Positions 9,952 to 18,794 of a stretch of 64,000 bases of DNA are shown one piece after another. Within the stretch, counting starts at the first letter, position 1, and every line of letters starts with the position of its first letter. Below the pieces are notes generated by a model. The model worked only from the letters and a program-made list of their open reading frames with translations, did not search any database and was not told where the DNA came from. The DNA is taken from contig NC_011420.2 of NCBI RefSeq assembly GCF_000016185.1, positions 2,891,001 to 2,955,000 of the forward strand, written 5' to 3'. The translations under genes and the position numbers were made by a program. This stretch comes from Rhodospirillum centenum SW. GTDB lineage: Bacteria > Pseudomonadota > Alphaproteobacteria > Azospirillales > Azospirillaceae.

Positions 9952-11937
9952 ATGACGATGGCGGAAGCCTCTGCGCAGGATATGGTCTCCATCACGCTGC
10001 CCGACGGCGGCGTGCGAACCTTTCCGCGCGGCACTACCGGGGGCCAGATCGCCAGCGCCATCGCCAAGAGCCTGGGCAAGGCGGCGCTGGCGGTGAAGAT
10101 CGACGGCAAGCAGCGCGACCTCGCGCTCCCCGTCGAGCAGGACTGCCGGCTGGAGATCCTGACGCGCGAGAGCCCGGAGGCGCTGGAGCTGATCCGGCAC
10201 GACGCCGCCCACATCATGGCGGAGGCGGTGCAGGCCCTCTATCCCGGCACGCAGGTGACGATCGGCCCGGCCATCGCCACCGGCTTCTACTACGACTTCG
10301 CCCGGTCCGAGCCCTTCACGCCCGACGATCTGGTGAAGATCGAGGCGAAGATGCACGAGATCGTCAACGCCGACGCCCCCTTCACGCGGGAGGTCTGGAA
10401 GCGCGACGACGCGATCGAGCACTTCAGGTCGATCGGCGAGAAGTACAAGGCCCAGATCATCGAGGACCTGCCGGCGACGGAGACGATCACGATCTACCGC
10501 CAGGGCCGGTGGTACGACCTCTGCCGCGGTCCGCACCTGCCCAGCACGGGCAAGGTGGGCCACGCCTTCAAGCTGATGAAGGTGGCCGGCGCCTACTGGC
10601 GCGGCGACGCCCGCAACGAGATGCTCCAGCGCATCTACGGCACGGCGTGGCGCACCGAGAAGGAGCTGGCCGACCACCTGCACCAGATCGAGGAGGCGGA
10701 GAAGCGCGACCACCGCAAGCTGGGCCGCGAGATGGACCTGTTCCATGTGCAGGAGGAGGCCGTCGGCTCCGTCTTCTGGCATCCCAAGGGCTGGGCGCTC
10801 TACCGGACGCTGGAGAACTACATCCGCACCAAGCTGGACGCCGCCGGCTATGTGGAGGTGCGCACGCCCCAGCTCTATGACAGCAGCCTGTTCAAGGCGT
10901 CCGGCCACTGGGACATGTATGGCGACAACATGTTCAAGATCCGGGAATCCGTGGCCGAGGACGGCACCGAGAAGTTCCTCGGCGTGAAGCCGATGAACTG
11001 CCCGGCCCATGTGCAGATCTTCCGCCAGGGGCTGAAGAGCTACCGCGACCTGCCGCTGCGCATGGCCGAGTTCGGCAACTGCCACCGCAATGAACCGTCG
11101 GGCGCCCTGCACGGCATCCTGCGGGTGCGCAACTTCACCCAGGACGATGCCCATATCTTCTGCACCGAGGATCAGGTGGGGCAGGAGGCAAAAGAATATT
11201 TCGCGCTCCAGCTCGGCGTCTACAAGGACCTGGGTTTCGACAAGATCGCGGTGAAGCTGGCGCTGCGCCCCGACGTGCGTCTGGGCACGGACGAGACCTG
11301 GGACAAGGCGGAAGAAAGCCTGCGCGTGGCCCTGCGTGCCAATGATCTGGAATTCGAGGAACTGCCGGGCGAGGGCGCCTTCTACGGCCCGAAGGTGGAA
11401 TTCCACCTGACCGACGCCATCGGCCGGTCCTGGCAGTGCGGCACCCTGCAGCTCGATTTCCAGCTTCCCGAACGGCTGGACGCCAGCTACATCGGGCAGG
11501 ACGGCGCCCGGCACCGTCCGGTCATGCTGCACCGGGCCATCCTGGGCAGCCTGGAACGGTTCATCGGCATGATGATCGAGCATTATGCCGGCAAGTTCCC
11601 GCTCTGGCTGGCCCCGGTGCAGGTCGTGGTCGCCACCATCGTGTCGGAAGCCGACGCCTATGCGCAGACGGTGGCCGAGACCCTTCGCCGCGCCGGGCTG
11701 CGGGTGGAGGCCGACGTGCGCAACGAAAAGATCAACCTGAAGGTCCGGGAACACAGCCTGGCCAAGGTTCCGGTCATGCTCGTGGTCGGCGCGCGGGAGG
11801 CCGAACAGGGCACCGTGGCGGTGCGACGCCTTGGCGGCAAGGATCAGGAAGTCCTTGCCCTGGGCGATGCCGTTGCTAGACTCAAGGATGAAGCCCGCAG
11901 TCCCGCGGGTGCCGAAACCGTTTCGCCCGCGTTCTGA
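9952..11937 (+). CDS. thrS: threonyl-tRNA synthetase
   Basis: ThrRS, 661 residues from ATG 9952. The first conserved part ([14 protein letters not shown]) is the N-terminal TGS domain. The editing domain follows, with [12 protein letters not shown] and the later Cys-containing [10 protein letters not shown]. The class II catalytic core has [28 protein letters not shown] and motif 3 [13 protein letters not shown]-terminal anticodon-binding domain ends the protein. The 150 bases upstream contain TTGACA at 9872-9877 inside the loop of an inverted repeat (CTCCCG 9863-9868, CGGGAG 9879-9884), a possible promoter with an operator-like symmetry. infC follows, as in many bacteria, but rpmI-rplT do not. 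Confidence 0.96.
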
Positions 11938-11950
11938 CCTTGCGGTCCGG

Positions 11951-12075
11951 CCGCGGGGTCCGGCGGAGCCCCTTCGGGAGTTCCGCCGGAGCGACGACAC
12001 AGGTAGAGTGACAACCAGTCAGAGTGACAACCAGGGCGTTCCGCTGAACCGGCCGGGTCCTTCCGGACCCCGCGG
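11951..12075 (+). promoter_or_regulatory. structured infC leader with mutually exclusive pairings
   Basis: The stretch between thrS and infC can fold in more than one way. A local hairpin pairs TCCGGCGGA (11959-11967) with TCCGCCGGA (11982-11990). A second local hairpin pairs GGGTCC (12055-12060) with GGACCC (12065-12070). Alternatively, a 13-base segment (11951-11963) is perfectly complementary to 12063-12075, which would break both local hairpins. A 14-base direct repeat, AGAGTGACAACCAG, occurs at 12005-12018 and 12021-12034. The pairings are seen directly. That they regulate infC, as leader structures do in other bacteria, is inference. Confidence 0.45.
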
Positions 12076-12105
12076 CGGGCCCCCTCAGACGAAGGAGAAG
12101 GTTCC

Positions 12106-12645
12106 ATAGCACGGCCTACCCCCCAAGACCGGGAACCCCAGCGCGACGGACCCCGGATCAACCGCGAGATCAATGTCCGCTCCGTCCGCCTGATCGATCA
12201 GAACGGCGACATGGTCGGCGTGGTCAGCCTGCGTGATGCGCTGATCGCCGCCGAGGAGGCTGGACTCGACCTCGTGGAGGTGAGCCCGAATGCCGATCCG
12301 CCGGTCTGCAAGATCCTCGACTATGGCAAGTTCAAGTACGAGGCGCAGAAGAAGGCCAACGAGGCCCGCAAGAAGCAGAAGATCATCGAGGTCAAGGAGG
12401 TCAAGCTCCGGCCGAACATCGATGATCACGACTACGACATCAAGATGCGCAACATGCGCCGCTTCCTTGAGGAAGGCGACAAGGTCAAGGTGACCATGCG
12501 CTTCCGCGGCCGTGAGATGGCGCACCAGGATCTCGGCATGGTCATCCTCGTGAAGGTGCGCGACACCCTGGAGGATCTGGCCAAGGTCGAGCAGATGCCG
12601 AAGCTCGAAGGCAAGCAGATGATCATGGTGCTGGCTCCCCGCTGA
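12106..12645 (+). CDS. infC: translation initiation factor IF-3 (AUA start)
   Basis: IF-3 binds the 30S subunit and enforces correct start-codon choice. The frame starting at ATA 12106 gives 179 residues, the usual IF-3 length. It includes the N-domain ([20 protein letters not shown], then [20 protein letters not shown]), the lysine-rich linker ([11 protein letters not shown]) and the C-domain ([18 protein letters not shown]). The first ATG in frame, at 12211, would cut off half of the N-domain. A strong AAGGAG ribosome site (12092-12097) sits eight bases before the ATA. Escherichia coli infC uses AUU for autoregulation; a rare AUA start would serve the same purpose. A strong terminator follows. 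Confidence 0.93.
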   Translation: MARPTPQDREPQRDGPRINREINVRSVRLIDQNGDMVGVVSLRDALIAAEEAGLDLVEVSPNADPPVCKILDYGKFKYEAQKKANEARKKQKIIEVKEVKLRPNIDDHDYDIKMRNMRRFLEEGDKVKVTMRFRGREMAHQDLGMVILVKVRDTLEDLAKVEQMPKLEGKQMIMVLAPR

Positions 12646-12692
12646 CCGCGGTGGGCCCGGCCGGCGCCCTGCCCGGCCGATCCCGTCCTTGC

Positions 12693-12727
12693 AAAACCCC
12701 CGCCTGCGGCTCCGCGGCGGGGGTTTT
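12693..12727 (+). terminator. intrinsic terminator of thrS-infC
   Basis: A perfect 12-base-pair stem, AAAACCCCCGCC (12693-12704) with GGCGGGGGTTTT (12716-12727), with an inner GCGG/CCGC extension. The U-run on the + strand gives a classical Rho-independent terminator just after infC. The A-run on the other side makes it potentially bidirectional. Confidence 0.92.
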
Positions 12728-12772
12728 CCGTTTCCGGGTCCGCGACGGACATCGGCGGCGTCAGCCGAAACC

Positions 12773-12865
12773 TCAGCCGAAACCCAGGAAAAGCGCCAGA
12801 GAGCGCGTGACGGCGATCAGGCTCCCCTCGTCCAGCCGGCCGAACGGGGCGCCGACCTTCTCCGG
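12773..12865 (-). pseudogene. PemK/MazF-type toxin remnant
   Basis: Read on the minus strand, these codons give PEKVGAPFGRLDEGSLIAV followed by TRSLALFLGFG and a stop. That closely resembles the C-terminus of PemK/MazF-family endoribonuclease toxins, which end in a similar Lys-Val-Gly...Gly-Arg-Leu-Asp...Val-Thr-Arg-Ser-Leu-Ala pattern. The N-terminal two-thirds, including the usual Arg-Gly-Asp start region, is absent. The fragment is joined directly to the end of an antitoxin-like remnant, so an internal deletion is the simplest explanation. The match is to family sequence from memory; a BLASTX search would confirm it. Confidence 0.75.
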
Positions 12866-13029
12866 TCATCCAGGTCCGCCCCGGCGGCATCCAGGAAATC
12901 CAGCAGGGCGGGATCGGCACGATCGGCCCGGGCCGTCACCCGCGCCTGCCGCCGGCATTCCTCGGCCAGGCCCGGCCGCGCGCAGGGCGGCGCGGCGCCT
13001 GCGGACCCGCTTGGCCGACGATGCGGCAT
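12866..13029 (-). pseudogene. MazE-family (DUF3018) antitoxin remnant
   Basis: A good ribosome site (GGGAGGG) precedes an ATG at 13029 on the minus strand. In the next frame the codons read SAKRVRRRRAALRAAG, matching the N-terminus of DUF3018-type MazE antitoxins. Then, in the ATG frame, they read RPGLAEECRRQ and later ADPALLDFLDAAGADLDD, matching the middle and the end. The intervening Arg-Pro-Val-Gln-Ile-Trp-Val-type segment is missing. The gene therefore carries at least one small indel near the start and one deletion of roughly 40 bases, and it runs straight into the toxin remnant. Clearly non-functional as an antitoxin. Confidence 0.72.
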
Positions 13030-13186
13030 CGCTCCCTCCCGTTGCAGCCCGGTACAGGAGACATGCGCCGCGGGCCGGACCCGGGTCAATCCCCTCCCCG
13101 ATTCCGCGTCCGGCCCCCGCAAAAGCGAAGGGCCGGGGGATCGCTCCCCCGGCCCTTGCCGATCCGTTGCGCGGGGGCGCCGCCGG

Positions 13187-14791
13187 TCAGGCGGCGACCT
13201 TCACGCCGGCGCCGCGCACCTTCTCGTCCACATGCTCGGCGAACTGGGTGAAGTTCGCCTCGAAGCGGCGGGCCACCTCGCGCGCCGTGTCCTCGTAGGC
13301 GCGCTTGTCGGTCCAGGTGTTCTTCGGCTGGAGCACCTCGGTCGGCACGCCGTCGCAGCCCTCTGGCACCATGAGGCCGAAGCTCGCCTCCGGGACGTGC
13401 GGCACGGTGGCCAGACGGCCATCCAGCACCGCGCGCACCAGGGCGCGGGTGTGGGCGATGGACATGCGCTTGCCGGTGCCGTAGGCGCCGCCGGTCCAGC
13501 CGGTGTTGACCAGCCAGCAGTTGGCGCCGCCGCGGGAAATGCGCTCGCCCAGCAGCTTGGCGTAGGCGCTGGGGTGGCGCGGCATGAAGGGCGCGCCGAA
13601 GCAGGTGCTGAAGGTCGCCTGCGGCTCCGTCACCCCCTTCTCCGTGCCGGCCACGCGCGAGGTGTAGCCGGACAGGAAGTGGTACATCGCCTGTTCCGGC
13701 GTCAGCTTGGAGATCGGCGGCAGCACGCCGAAGGCGTCCGCCGTCAGCATGATGATGTTCTGCGGCTGCCCGCCCATGCCGCTGTTGCTGGCGTTGGGGA
13801 TGAAGTCGATCGGGTAGCAGGCGCGGGTGTTCTCGGTGTGGCGCGCATCGTCCAGGTCAAGCTCCCGGGTGCCCGGGTCCATGACGACGTTCTCCAGCAC
13901 CGTGCCGAAGCGGCGGGTGGTGGCGTAGATCTCCGGCTCGGCCTCGGGCGACAGGCGGATCACCTTGGCGTAGCAGCCGCCCTCGAAATTGAAGACCGAG
14001 GTGTCGGACCAGCCGTGCTCGTCGTCCCCGATCAGGGTGCGGCTGCCGTCGGCCGACAGGGTGGTCTTGCCGGTGCCCGACAGGCCGAAGAAGATCGCCG
14101 TGTCGCCGGCCGGGCCGATGTTGGCCGAGCAGTGCATCGGCAGGATGCCGCGCGCCGGCAGCAGGAAGTTCAGGATCGTGAAGACCGACTTCTTGATCTC
14201 GCCGGCGTAGCTGGTGCCGCCGATCAGGACCAGGCGCTTCTTGAAGTTGACCAGGATGAAGGTCTCGGTCCGGGTGCCGTCGCGCTCCGGCACCGCGCGG
14301 AAGTCCGGCACCTGCAGCACGGTGAAGCCCGGCTCGAACTCCCGGCGGTCGCACAGCTTCGGCCGGATGAACATGTTCTGGGCGAACAGGTTGTGCCAGG
14401 CGTGCTGGGTCACGATGCGGACCGGCAGGCGGTGGTCCGGGTCGGCGCCGGCGTAGAGATCCTGGACGAAGACCTCGCGGCCCTGGAGATAGGCCTGGAC
14501 ACGGGCGAGCAGACGGTCGAACGCGTCCTCGGAGATCGCCTTGTTGTTGCCCCACCAGATCTGGTCGGCGGTGGTCTCTTCCTGGACGATGTACTTGTCG
14601 TTGGGGGACCGGCCGGTGTGCTGGCCGGTCAGGGCCACCAGGGGTCCGTCCTTCGCCATCTGCGCTTCGCCGCGGCGGATCGCCTGCTCGTAGAGCGCGG
14701 CGGCGGAAAGGTTCCAATGCGCGGCCTTCAGGTGGCTCAGGCCCAGGTAATCCAGGCCGAAGCTGCTGATGACGGGACCGGTCATGTGCAC
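13187..14791 (-). CDS. pckA: phosphoenolpyruvate carboxykinase (ATP)
   Basis: ATP-type PEPCK converts oxaloacetate to phosphoenolpyruvate, the first committed step of gluconeogenesis. The product is 534 residues from GTG 14791, which sits nine bases after AGGAG; ATG 14785 two codons later is the alternative. The kinase P-loop [13 protein letters not shown] and the metal-binding [15 protein letters not shown] are intact, as are RKLFAQN-type and [10 protein letters not shown] segments near the N-terminus. In alphaproteobacteria pckA commonly lies beside chvI-chvG, which here are about 1.2 kb away behind one inserted gene. Two TGTAACGG direct repeats lie upstream. Confidence 0.96.
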   Translation of the reverse strand: MHMTGPVISSFGLDYLGLSHLKAAHWNLSAAALYEQAIRRGEAQMAKDGPLVALTGQHTGRSPNDKYIVQEETTADQIWWGNNKAISEDAFDRLLARVQAYLQGREVFVQDLYAGADPDHRLPVRIVTQHAWHNLFAQNMFIRPKLCDRREFEPGFTVLQVPDFRAVPERDGTRTETFILVNFKKRLVLIGGTSYAGEIKKSVFTILNFLLPARGILPMHCSANIGPAGDTAIFFGLSGTGKTTLSADGSRTLIGDDEHGWSDTSVFNFEGGCYAKVIRLSPEAEPEIYATTRRFGTVLENVVMDPGTRELDLDDARHTENTRACYPIDFIPNASNSGMGGQPQNIIMLTADAFGVLPPISKLTPEQAMYHFLSGYTSRVAGTEKGVTEPQATFSTCFGAPFMPRHPSAYAKLLGERISRGGANCWLVNTGWTGGAYGTGKRMSIAHTRALVRAVLDGRLATVPHVPEASFGLMVPEGCDGVPTEVLQPKNTWTDKRAYEDTAREVARRFEANFTQFAEHVDEKVRGAGVKVAA

Positions 14792-14901
14792 TTTGGCGTT
14801 CTCCTCTGGTGCGATCGCACGGGGGCGACGGGCCCGGTTCCCTGCATGCCCGGCACACTGCACGCAAGCGAGGGGGCGGCGCGCGGACCGGCGCCTGCCC
14901 C

Positions 14902-14925
14902 TGTAACGGTGCCCTGATGTAACGG
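14902..14925. promoter_or_regulatory. tandem TGTAACGG repeat upstream of pckA
   Basis: TGTAACGG occurs at 14902-14909 and again at 14918-14925, a 16-base period, about 110 bases upstream of pckA. Tandem half-sites near 10-20 bases apart are typical of OmpR-type response regulators, and ChvI, an OmpR-type regulator, is encoded nearby. The repeats are seen; any link to ChvI is speculative. Confidence 0.3.
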
Positions 14926-15053
14926 CGGTGTAGACTTACCGTTCTGCCCGACGGGCCGCAACCCTCCGCCAAGGAGGGAGCTACGCGAGCTTTGCCATAC
15001 GACATTTCGGATTACGCAGGGCAGAAGGCTCCCGGCACCGTTTCCGGCCCTTC

Positions 15054-15815
15054 TCACAGAGGTTGCGCGGCCCGTGCCTGCCGGACCAGCCGGACCAGTT
15101 CCGCCCGCGCCTCCTCCGCCGTCGTGACGGTCCTCCCGAAGGGCAGGCGCGCGCTGGCGCCGCCGGCCCGCAGGTCGCAGCCCTCCGGGTCCAGCCCGGT
15201 CAGGCGCCAGTCGCCGGCCGGCCGGCCCAGCAGCACGGTGGCGTAGAGCGCCACGGCATCGGCATGGTCGGCGTTCATGTGGCCGATGATGTCCCCTTCC
15301 CGCGCCGTCAGTTCCGCGCAGGCCGCGGCGGGCAGCAGCAGGTCGGCGGCGGCGATCCAGCGGATGCGGCCGAAGCCGGCCACCAGATGCGCCCGCTCCG
15401 GCCGCAGCCGCCACAGCGCGAAGTCGGAGAAGCCGGCATACTGCGCCGCCTCCGGGTGGCGCGCCACGAAACGGTCGCGCAGCCGCGGCTCCGCCGTGCG
15501 CTCCATCTTACCCAGCACGGACAGGCGCGGCCCGGTCAGCGGCTCGTCCAGCCCGCCGGTGCCGTCGAACAGCAGCCCGGCCCGCGGGTCCTGCTCCAGA
15601 TTGCGGGTGTGCTCCGCCAGCCCGGAGATCAGCAGCAGCGGCGTGGCGTCCAGGTCCAGGGCCACCAGCACCAGGGACGGCAGCGGCCAGCCTTCACGGT
15701 CACGCTGCGCCGTCGCCAGCGCCGCCCGGCCGCAGCCGCGCATCACCGCCCGGCCGGTCGCCGGCCCCTCGCCCGTCCAGGCATCCTCCGGCGGAGATGG
15801 GGTCATGTCGCTCAT
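15054..15815 (-). CDS. HugZ-like pyridoxamine 5'-phosphate oxidase-fold protein with DUF2470
   Basis: A 253-residue protein in two parts. Residues 1-155 form a split-barrel flavin-binding fold of the pyridoxamine-phosphate-oxidase type ([20 protein letters not shown], then [20 protein letters not shown]). The rest is a DUF2470 domain beginning [20 protein letters not shown], whose MNADH motif is characteristic. Proteins with this arrangement include the haem-utilisation/oxygenase HugZ, where the C-terminal histidine contacts haem. The ATG at 15815 follows GGGAGG. It sits between pckA and the divergent chvI. Family is well supported; haem degradation is an inference. Confidence 0.8.
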   Translation of the reverse strand: MSDMTPSPPEDAWTGEGPATGRAVMRGCGRAALATAQRDREGWPLPSLVLVALDLDATPLLLISGLAEHTRNLEQDPRAGLLFDGTGGLDEPLTGPRLSVLGKMERTAEPRLRDRFVARHPEAAQYAGFSDFALWRLRPERAHLVAGFGRIRWIAAADLLLPAAACAELTAREGDIIGHMNADHADAVALYATVLLGRPAGDWRLTGLDPEGCDLRAGGASARLPFGRTVTTAEEARAELVRLVRQARAAQPL

Positions 15816-16032
15816 CGTTCGCCTCCCCTGCTGCACGCTCCCGGGTGGTCCCACCCGTGCGGCCCCTTCCGCGCGGTTTCGTCCGTCCGCTGCGGCAGGC
15901 CCCGTGTCCTGCGATCCAAATGATGCCATATTGCAGGCGATCCTGAACCCGATGGATCGGGCGGGACCGCCGGGCGGCGGCTTCGCCCCCGGGAAACGCC
16001 CACGCTGCGCAGGAAGGCAGGAGAAGAAGACG

Positions 16033-16731
16033 GTGGCCCAGACGATCGCCCTGGTCGATGACGACCGCAACATCCTCACCTCGGTCTCGATCGCGCTGGA
16101 GGCGGAAGGGTTCGAGGTGCGGACCTACGGGGACGGCGACGAGGCGCTGCGCGGCCTGACCTCGCGGCCGGTGGACCTGGCCGTGCTGGACATCAAGATG
16201 CCCCGCATGGACGGCATGGAACTGCTGCAGCGTCTGCGCCAGACCTCGGCGGTGCCGGTGATCTTCCTGACCAGCAAGGACGACGAGATCGACGAGCTTC
16301 AGGGGCTCCGCATGGGGGCCGACGACTACATCAGGAAGCCGTTCAGCCAGCGTCTGCTGATCGAACGCATCCGGGCGCTGCTGCGCCGGCAGGAGCTGAC
16401 GCACGGCCGCGGCGAGGCGGATCCCGGCCAGATGCTGGTGCGCGGCGAGCTGGTGCTGGACGGCGCCCGCCATCTCTGCACCTGGAAGGGGCAGGAGATC
16501 GACCTGACCGTCACGGAATTCCTGCTGGTCAAGGCGCTGGCGCAGCGCCCGGGCCACGTCAAGAACCGCGATCAGCTCATGGATGCCGCCTATGGCGAGC
16601 ACATCTACGTGGACGACCGCACCATCGACAGCCACATCAAGCGGCTGCGCAAGAAGTTCAAGGCGGTGGACGAGAACTTCGCCCAGATCGAGACGCTCTA
16701 CGGGGTCGGCTACAAGTACCGCGACAACTGA
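16033..16731 (+). CDS. chvI: two-component response regulator ChvI
   Basis: A 232-residue OmpR/PhoB-type regulator. The receiver domain starts [19 protein letters not shown]; the phospho-acceptor is Asp53 in [15 protein letters not shown], followed by the signalling Thr/Lys segment [28 protein letters not shown] (shown here as a region, about residues 78-105). The C-terminal winged helix ends [14 protein letters not shown]. The start is GTG 16033, nine bases after AGGAG. High similarity to alphaproteobacterial ChvI and the adjacent sensor gene make the assignment strong. In relatives ChvI-ChvG responds to acid or envelope stress and controls surface polysaccharide and metabolism. Confidence 0.93.
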   Translation: MAQTIALVDDDRNILTSVSIALEAEGFEVRTYGDGDEALRGLTSRPVDLAVLDIKMPRMDGMELLQRLRQTSAVPVIFLTSKDDEIDELQGLRMGADDYIRKPFSQRLLIERIRALLRRQELTHGRGEADPGQMLVRGELVLDGARHLCTWKGQEIDLTVTEFLLVKALAQRPGHVKNRDQLMDAAYGEHIYVDDRTIDSHIKRLRKKFKAVDENFAQIETLYGVGYKYRDN

Positions 16732-16773
16732 GACAGCGGCGATCGACGACGCAACCACGGACCGGGGCCGGGC

Positions 16774-18594
16774 ATGACCTTCGACCTGCGCGCCGAGCGG
16801 CGGGAGGCTCCGGCCGGTGACGCCACCGCCCGGCGGCGCACGCCGCGCGGCCGTTCTCCGGTGCCGGACGGGTCCGCTCCGCCGGACGGCGGCAGCCGCG
16901 GCACGGCTCCGCTCTGGCCGCCGCCGGCCGAGGCGCCGCCGGCGCGGCCCCGGCGGCGGATGCGGCTGCGCCGCCCCGTCTCCCCCATCACGCTGCGCAT
17001 CCTGGCGGTCAACGTGCTGGCGCTGGCGATCCTCGTCGGCGGCCTGCTCTATCTCGGGCGCTATCAGGACCGGCTGATCCAGGCCGAACTGGAGGCGCTG
17101 GCGACGGAGGCGCGGATCTTCGCCGGCGCCCTGGGCGAAGGCGCGGTCCGGCCCAGCTACGACGAGTTCAACGAACCCTCCGCCGAGCTGTCCTGGGAAC
17201 TGGCGCGGCAGATGGTGCGCCGGCTGGTGGAGACGACCGACACCCGCACCCGGCTCTACGCCCCCAAGGGCGACCTGGTGGCCGACAGCCGCATCCTGGG
17301 CGGGCCGAAATCCATGGTCCAGATCGAGGAGCTGCCGCCGCTGCGCGACGGCAACAGCCTGAGCGAGCTGGGCATCGCCCTCTACGACCGCATCGTCAAC
17401 AGCCTGCCGGGGCGCGAACACCTGCCGGTCTACCCCGAGGACCGGGTCCAGGACGCGGCCCAGTTCCCCGACATGCAGCGCGCCCTGGCCGGCGACATCG
17501 CCACCGGCGTCTGGCGCGTGGCGCGGGAGAGCGACCGCACCGACATGCTGCTGACCGTGGCTGTGCCGGTGCAGCGTTACAAGCAGGTGCTGGGGGTGGT
17601 CTACCTGTCCCGTGCCGGCACCGACATCGACCGCGAGGTGCGGCAGCAGCGGGTGGACATCCTGAAGCTGTTCGGGGTGGCGCTGGGCGTGACGGTGCTG
17701 CTGTCCTTCTATCTGGCCCGCACCATCGCCGGCCCGATCCGCAAGCTCGCCCGCGCGGCGGACGAGGTGCGCCATGGCCATGGCCGTCAGGCCATCATCC
17801 CCGATTTCGGCCGCCGCCACGACGAGATCGGCGAGCTGTCCGTAAGCCTGCGCGAGATGACGGCGGCGTTGTGGAACCGGATGGACGCCATCGAGCGTTT
17901 CGCCGCCGACGTGGCGCACGAGATCAAGAACCCCCTGACCTCCATGCGTTCGGCCGTTGAAACGGTGCAGCGGGTGAAGGACGAGACGCAGCTCCGTCGG
18001 CTGCTGGCCATCATCCACCATGACGTGCAGCGGCTGGACCGGCTGATCTCCGACATCTCCAACGCCTCCCGGCTGGACGCCGAACTGTCGCGCGCCCAGG
18101 CCTCCCCGGTCGATGTCGGCACGGTGCTGACCATGCTGCGCGATGTCACCATGGCAACCTGGGAGGAACCGGACCCGGGCGAGCCGGTTCCGCCGCGGCT
18201 GGTGGTGGAACTGCCGGCCGGCGCCGATCTCGTGGTGCCGGGCATCGAGGGGCGGCTGACGCAGGTGTTCCAGAACCTCGTCTCCAACGCGCTCTCCTTC
18301 TCCCCGCCCGGCGGGGTGGTGACGCTGCGCGCCCGGGCCCTGCCCGACCGGGTGGAGGTCACCTGCGAGGACCAGGGGCCGGGCATCCCCGAGGGCAAGC
18401 TGGACGCGATCTTCGACCGCTTCTACAGCGAGCGCCCGAAGTCGGAGGATTTCGGCCGGCATTCCGGCCTCGGCCTCTCCATCTCCAGGCAGATCGTCGA
18501 GGCGCATGGCGGCACCATCGCGGCCACGAACCTGCGCCGGCCGGGCGGCGAGATTTCCGGCGCGCTCTTCACCGTCCGTCTGCCGCGGCGCTGA
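16774..18594 (+). CDS. chvG: sensor histidine kinase ChvG
   Basis: A 606-residue membrane sensor kinase partnered with ChvI. The N-terminal 65 residues are Pro/Arg-rich and cytoplasmic. Transmembrane segment 1 is at about 73-93 (ILAVNVLALAILVGGLLYLG). A periplasmic stimulus-sensing domain of about 190 residues follows, then transmembrane segment 2 (LFGVALGVTVLLSFYLA), a HAMP linker and the dimerisation box FAADVAHEIKNPLTSMRSAV with phospho-acceptor His382. The ATPase domain contains NLVSNALSFSPPGG and DQGPGIPEGK. In many relatives hprK and the PTS genes come next; here a different kinase follows. Confidence 0.92.
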   Translation: MTFDLRAERREAPAGDATARRRTPRGRSPVPDGSAPPDGGSRGTAPLWPPPAEAPPARPRRRMRLRRPVSPITLRILAVNVLALAILVGGLLYLGRYQDRLIQAELEALATEARIFAGALGEGAVRPSYDEFNEPSAELSWELARQMVRRLVETTDTRTRLYAPKGDLVADSRILGGPKSMVQIEELPPLRDGNSLSELGIALYDRIVNSLPGREHLPVYPEDRVQDAAQFPDMQRALAGDIATGVWRVARESDRTDMLLTVAVPVQRYKQVLGVVYLSRAGTDIDREVRQQRVDILKLFGVALGVTVLLSFYLARTIAGPIRKLARAADEVRHGHGRQAIIPDFGRRHDEIGELSVSLREMTAALWNRMDAIERFAADVAHEIKNPLTSMRSAVETVQRVKDETQLRRLLAIIHHDVQRLDRLISDISNASRLDAELSRAQASPVDVGTVLTMLRDVTMATWEEPDPGEPVPPRLVVELPAGADLVVPGIEGRLTQVFQNLVSNALSFSPPGGVVTLRARALPDRVEVTCEDQGPGIPEGKLDAIFDRFYSERPKSEDFGRHSGLGLSISRQIVEAHGGTIAATNLRRPGGEISGALFTVRLPRR

Positions 18595-18623
18595 CGCCCC
18601 CTCCCGGTTGCACCGGCCCGGGG

Positions 18624-18649
18624 TCCCGTTAACCATGATGGTGACGGGA
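18624..18649. terminator. hairpin after chvG
   Basis: An imperfect inverted repeat, TCCCGT (18624-18629) and ACCAT (18632-18636) pairing with ATGGT (18638-18642) and ACGGGA (18644-18649), lies 30 bases after the chvG stop. No U-run follows, so it may be a Rho-assisted terminator or a 3'-stabilising hairpin. Confidence 0.4.
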
Positions 18650-18794
18650 ATGCCGTCCGGTCAAGAGTTGCCGCAACCGTTCCTCCGGCGAACAGAATAT
18701 TCGTTCACAGCCGTTAAAGCTCAGCCCCCCCCGATCACACCCGCGTAGCAACCTTGTCTGGAAGTGGAATCAGCTTCCGTGCGATAAAGAGAGG

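Noticed and set aside
9925-12000. Long frame antisense to thrS
   Set aside because: Shadow of thrS, low-complexity composition.
12211-12645. IF-3 starting at the first ATG
   Set aside because: It would delete the conserved start of the N-domain; the ATA start has the ribosome site and family length.
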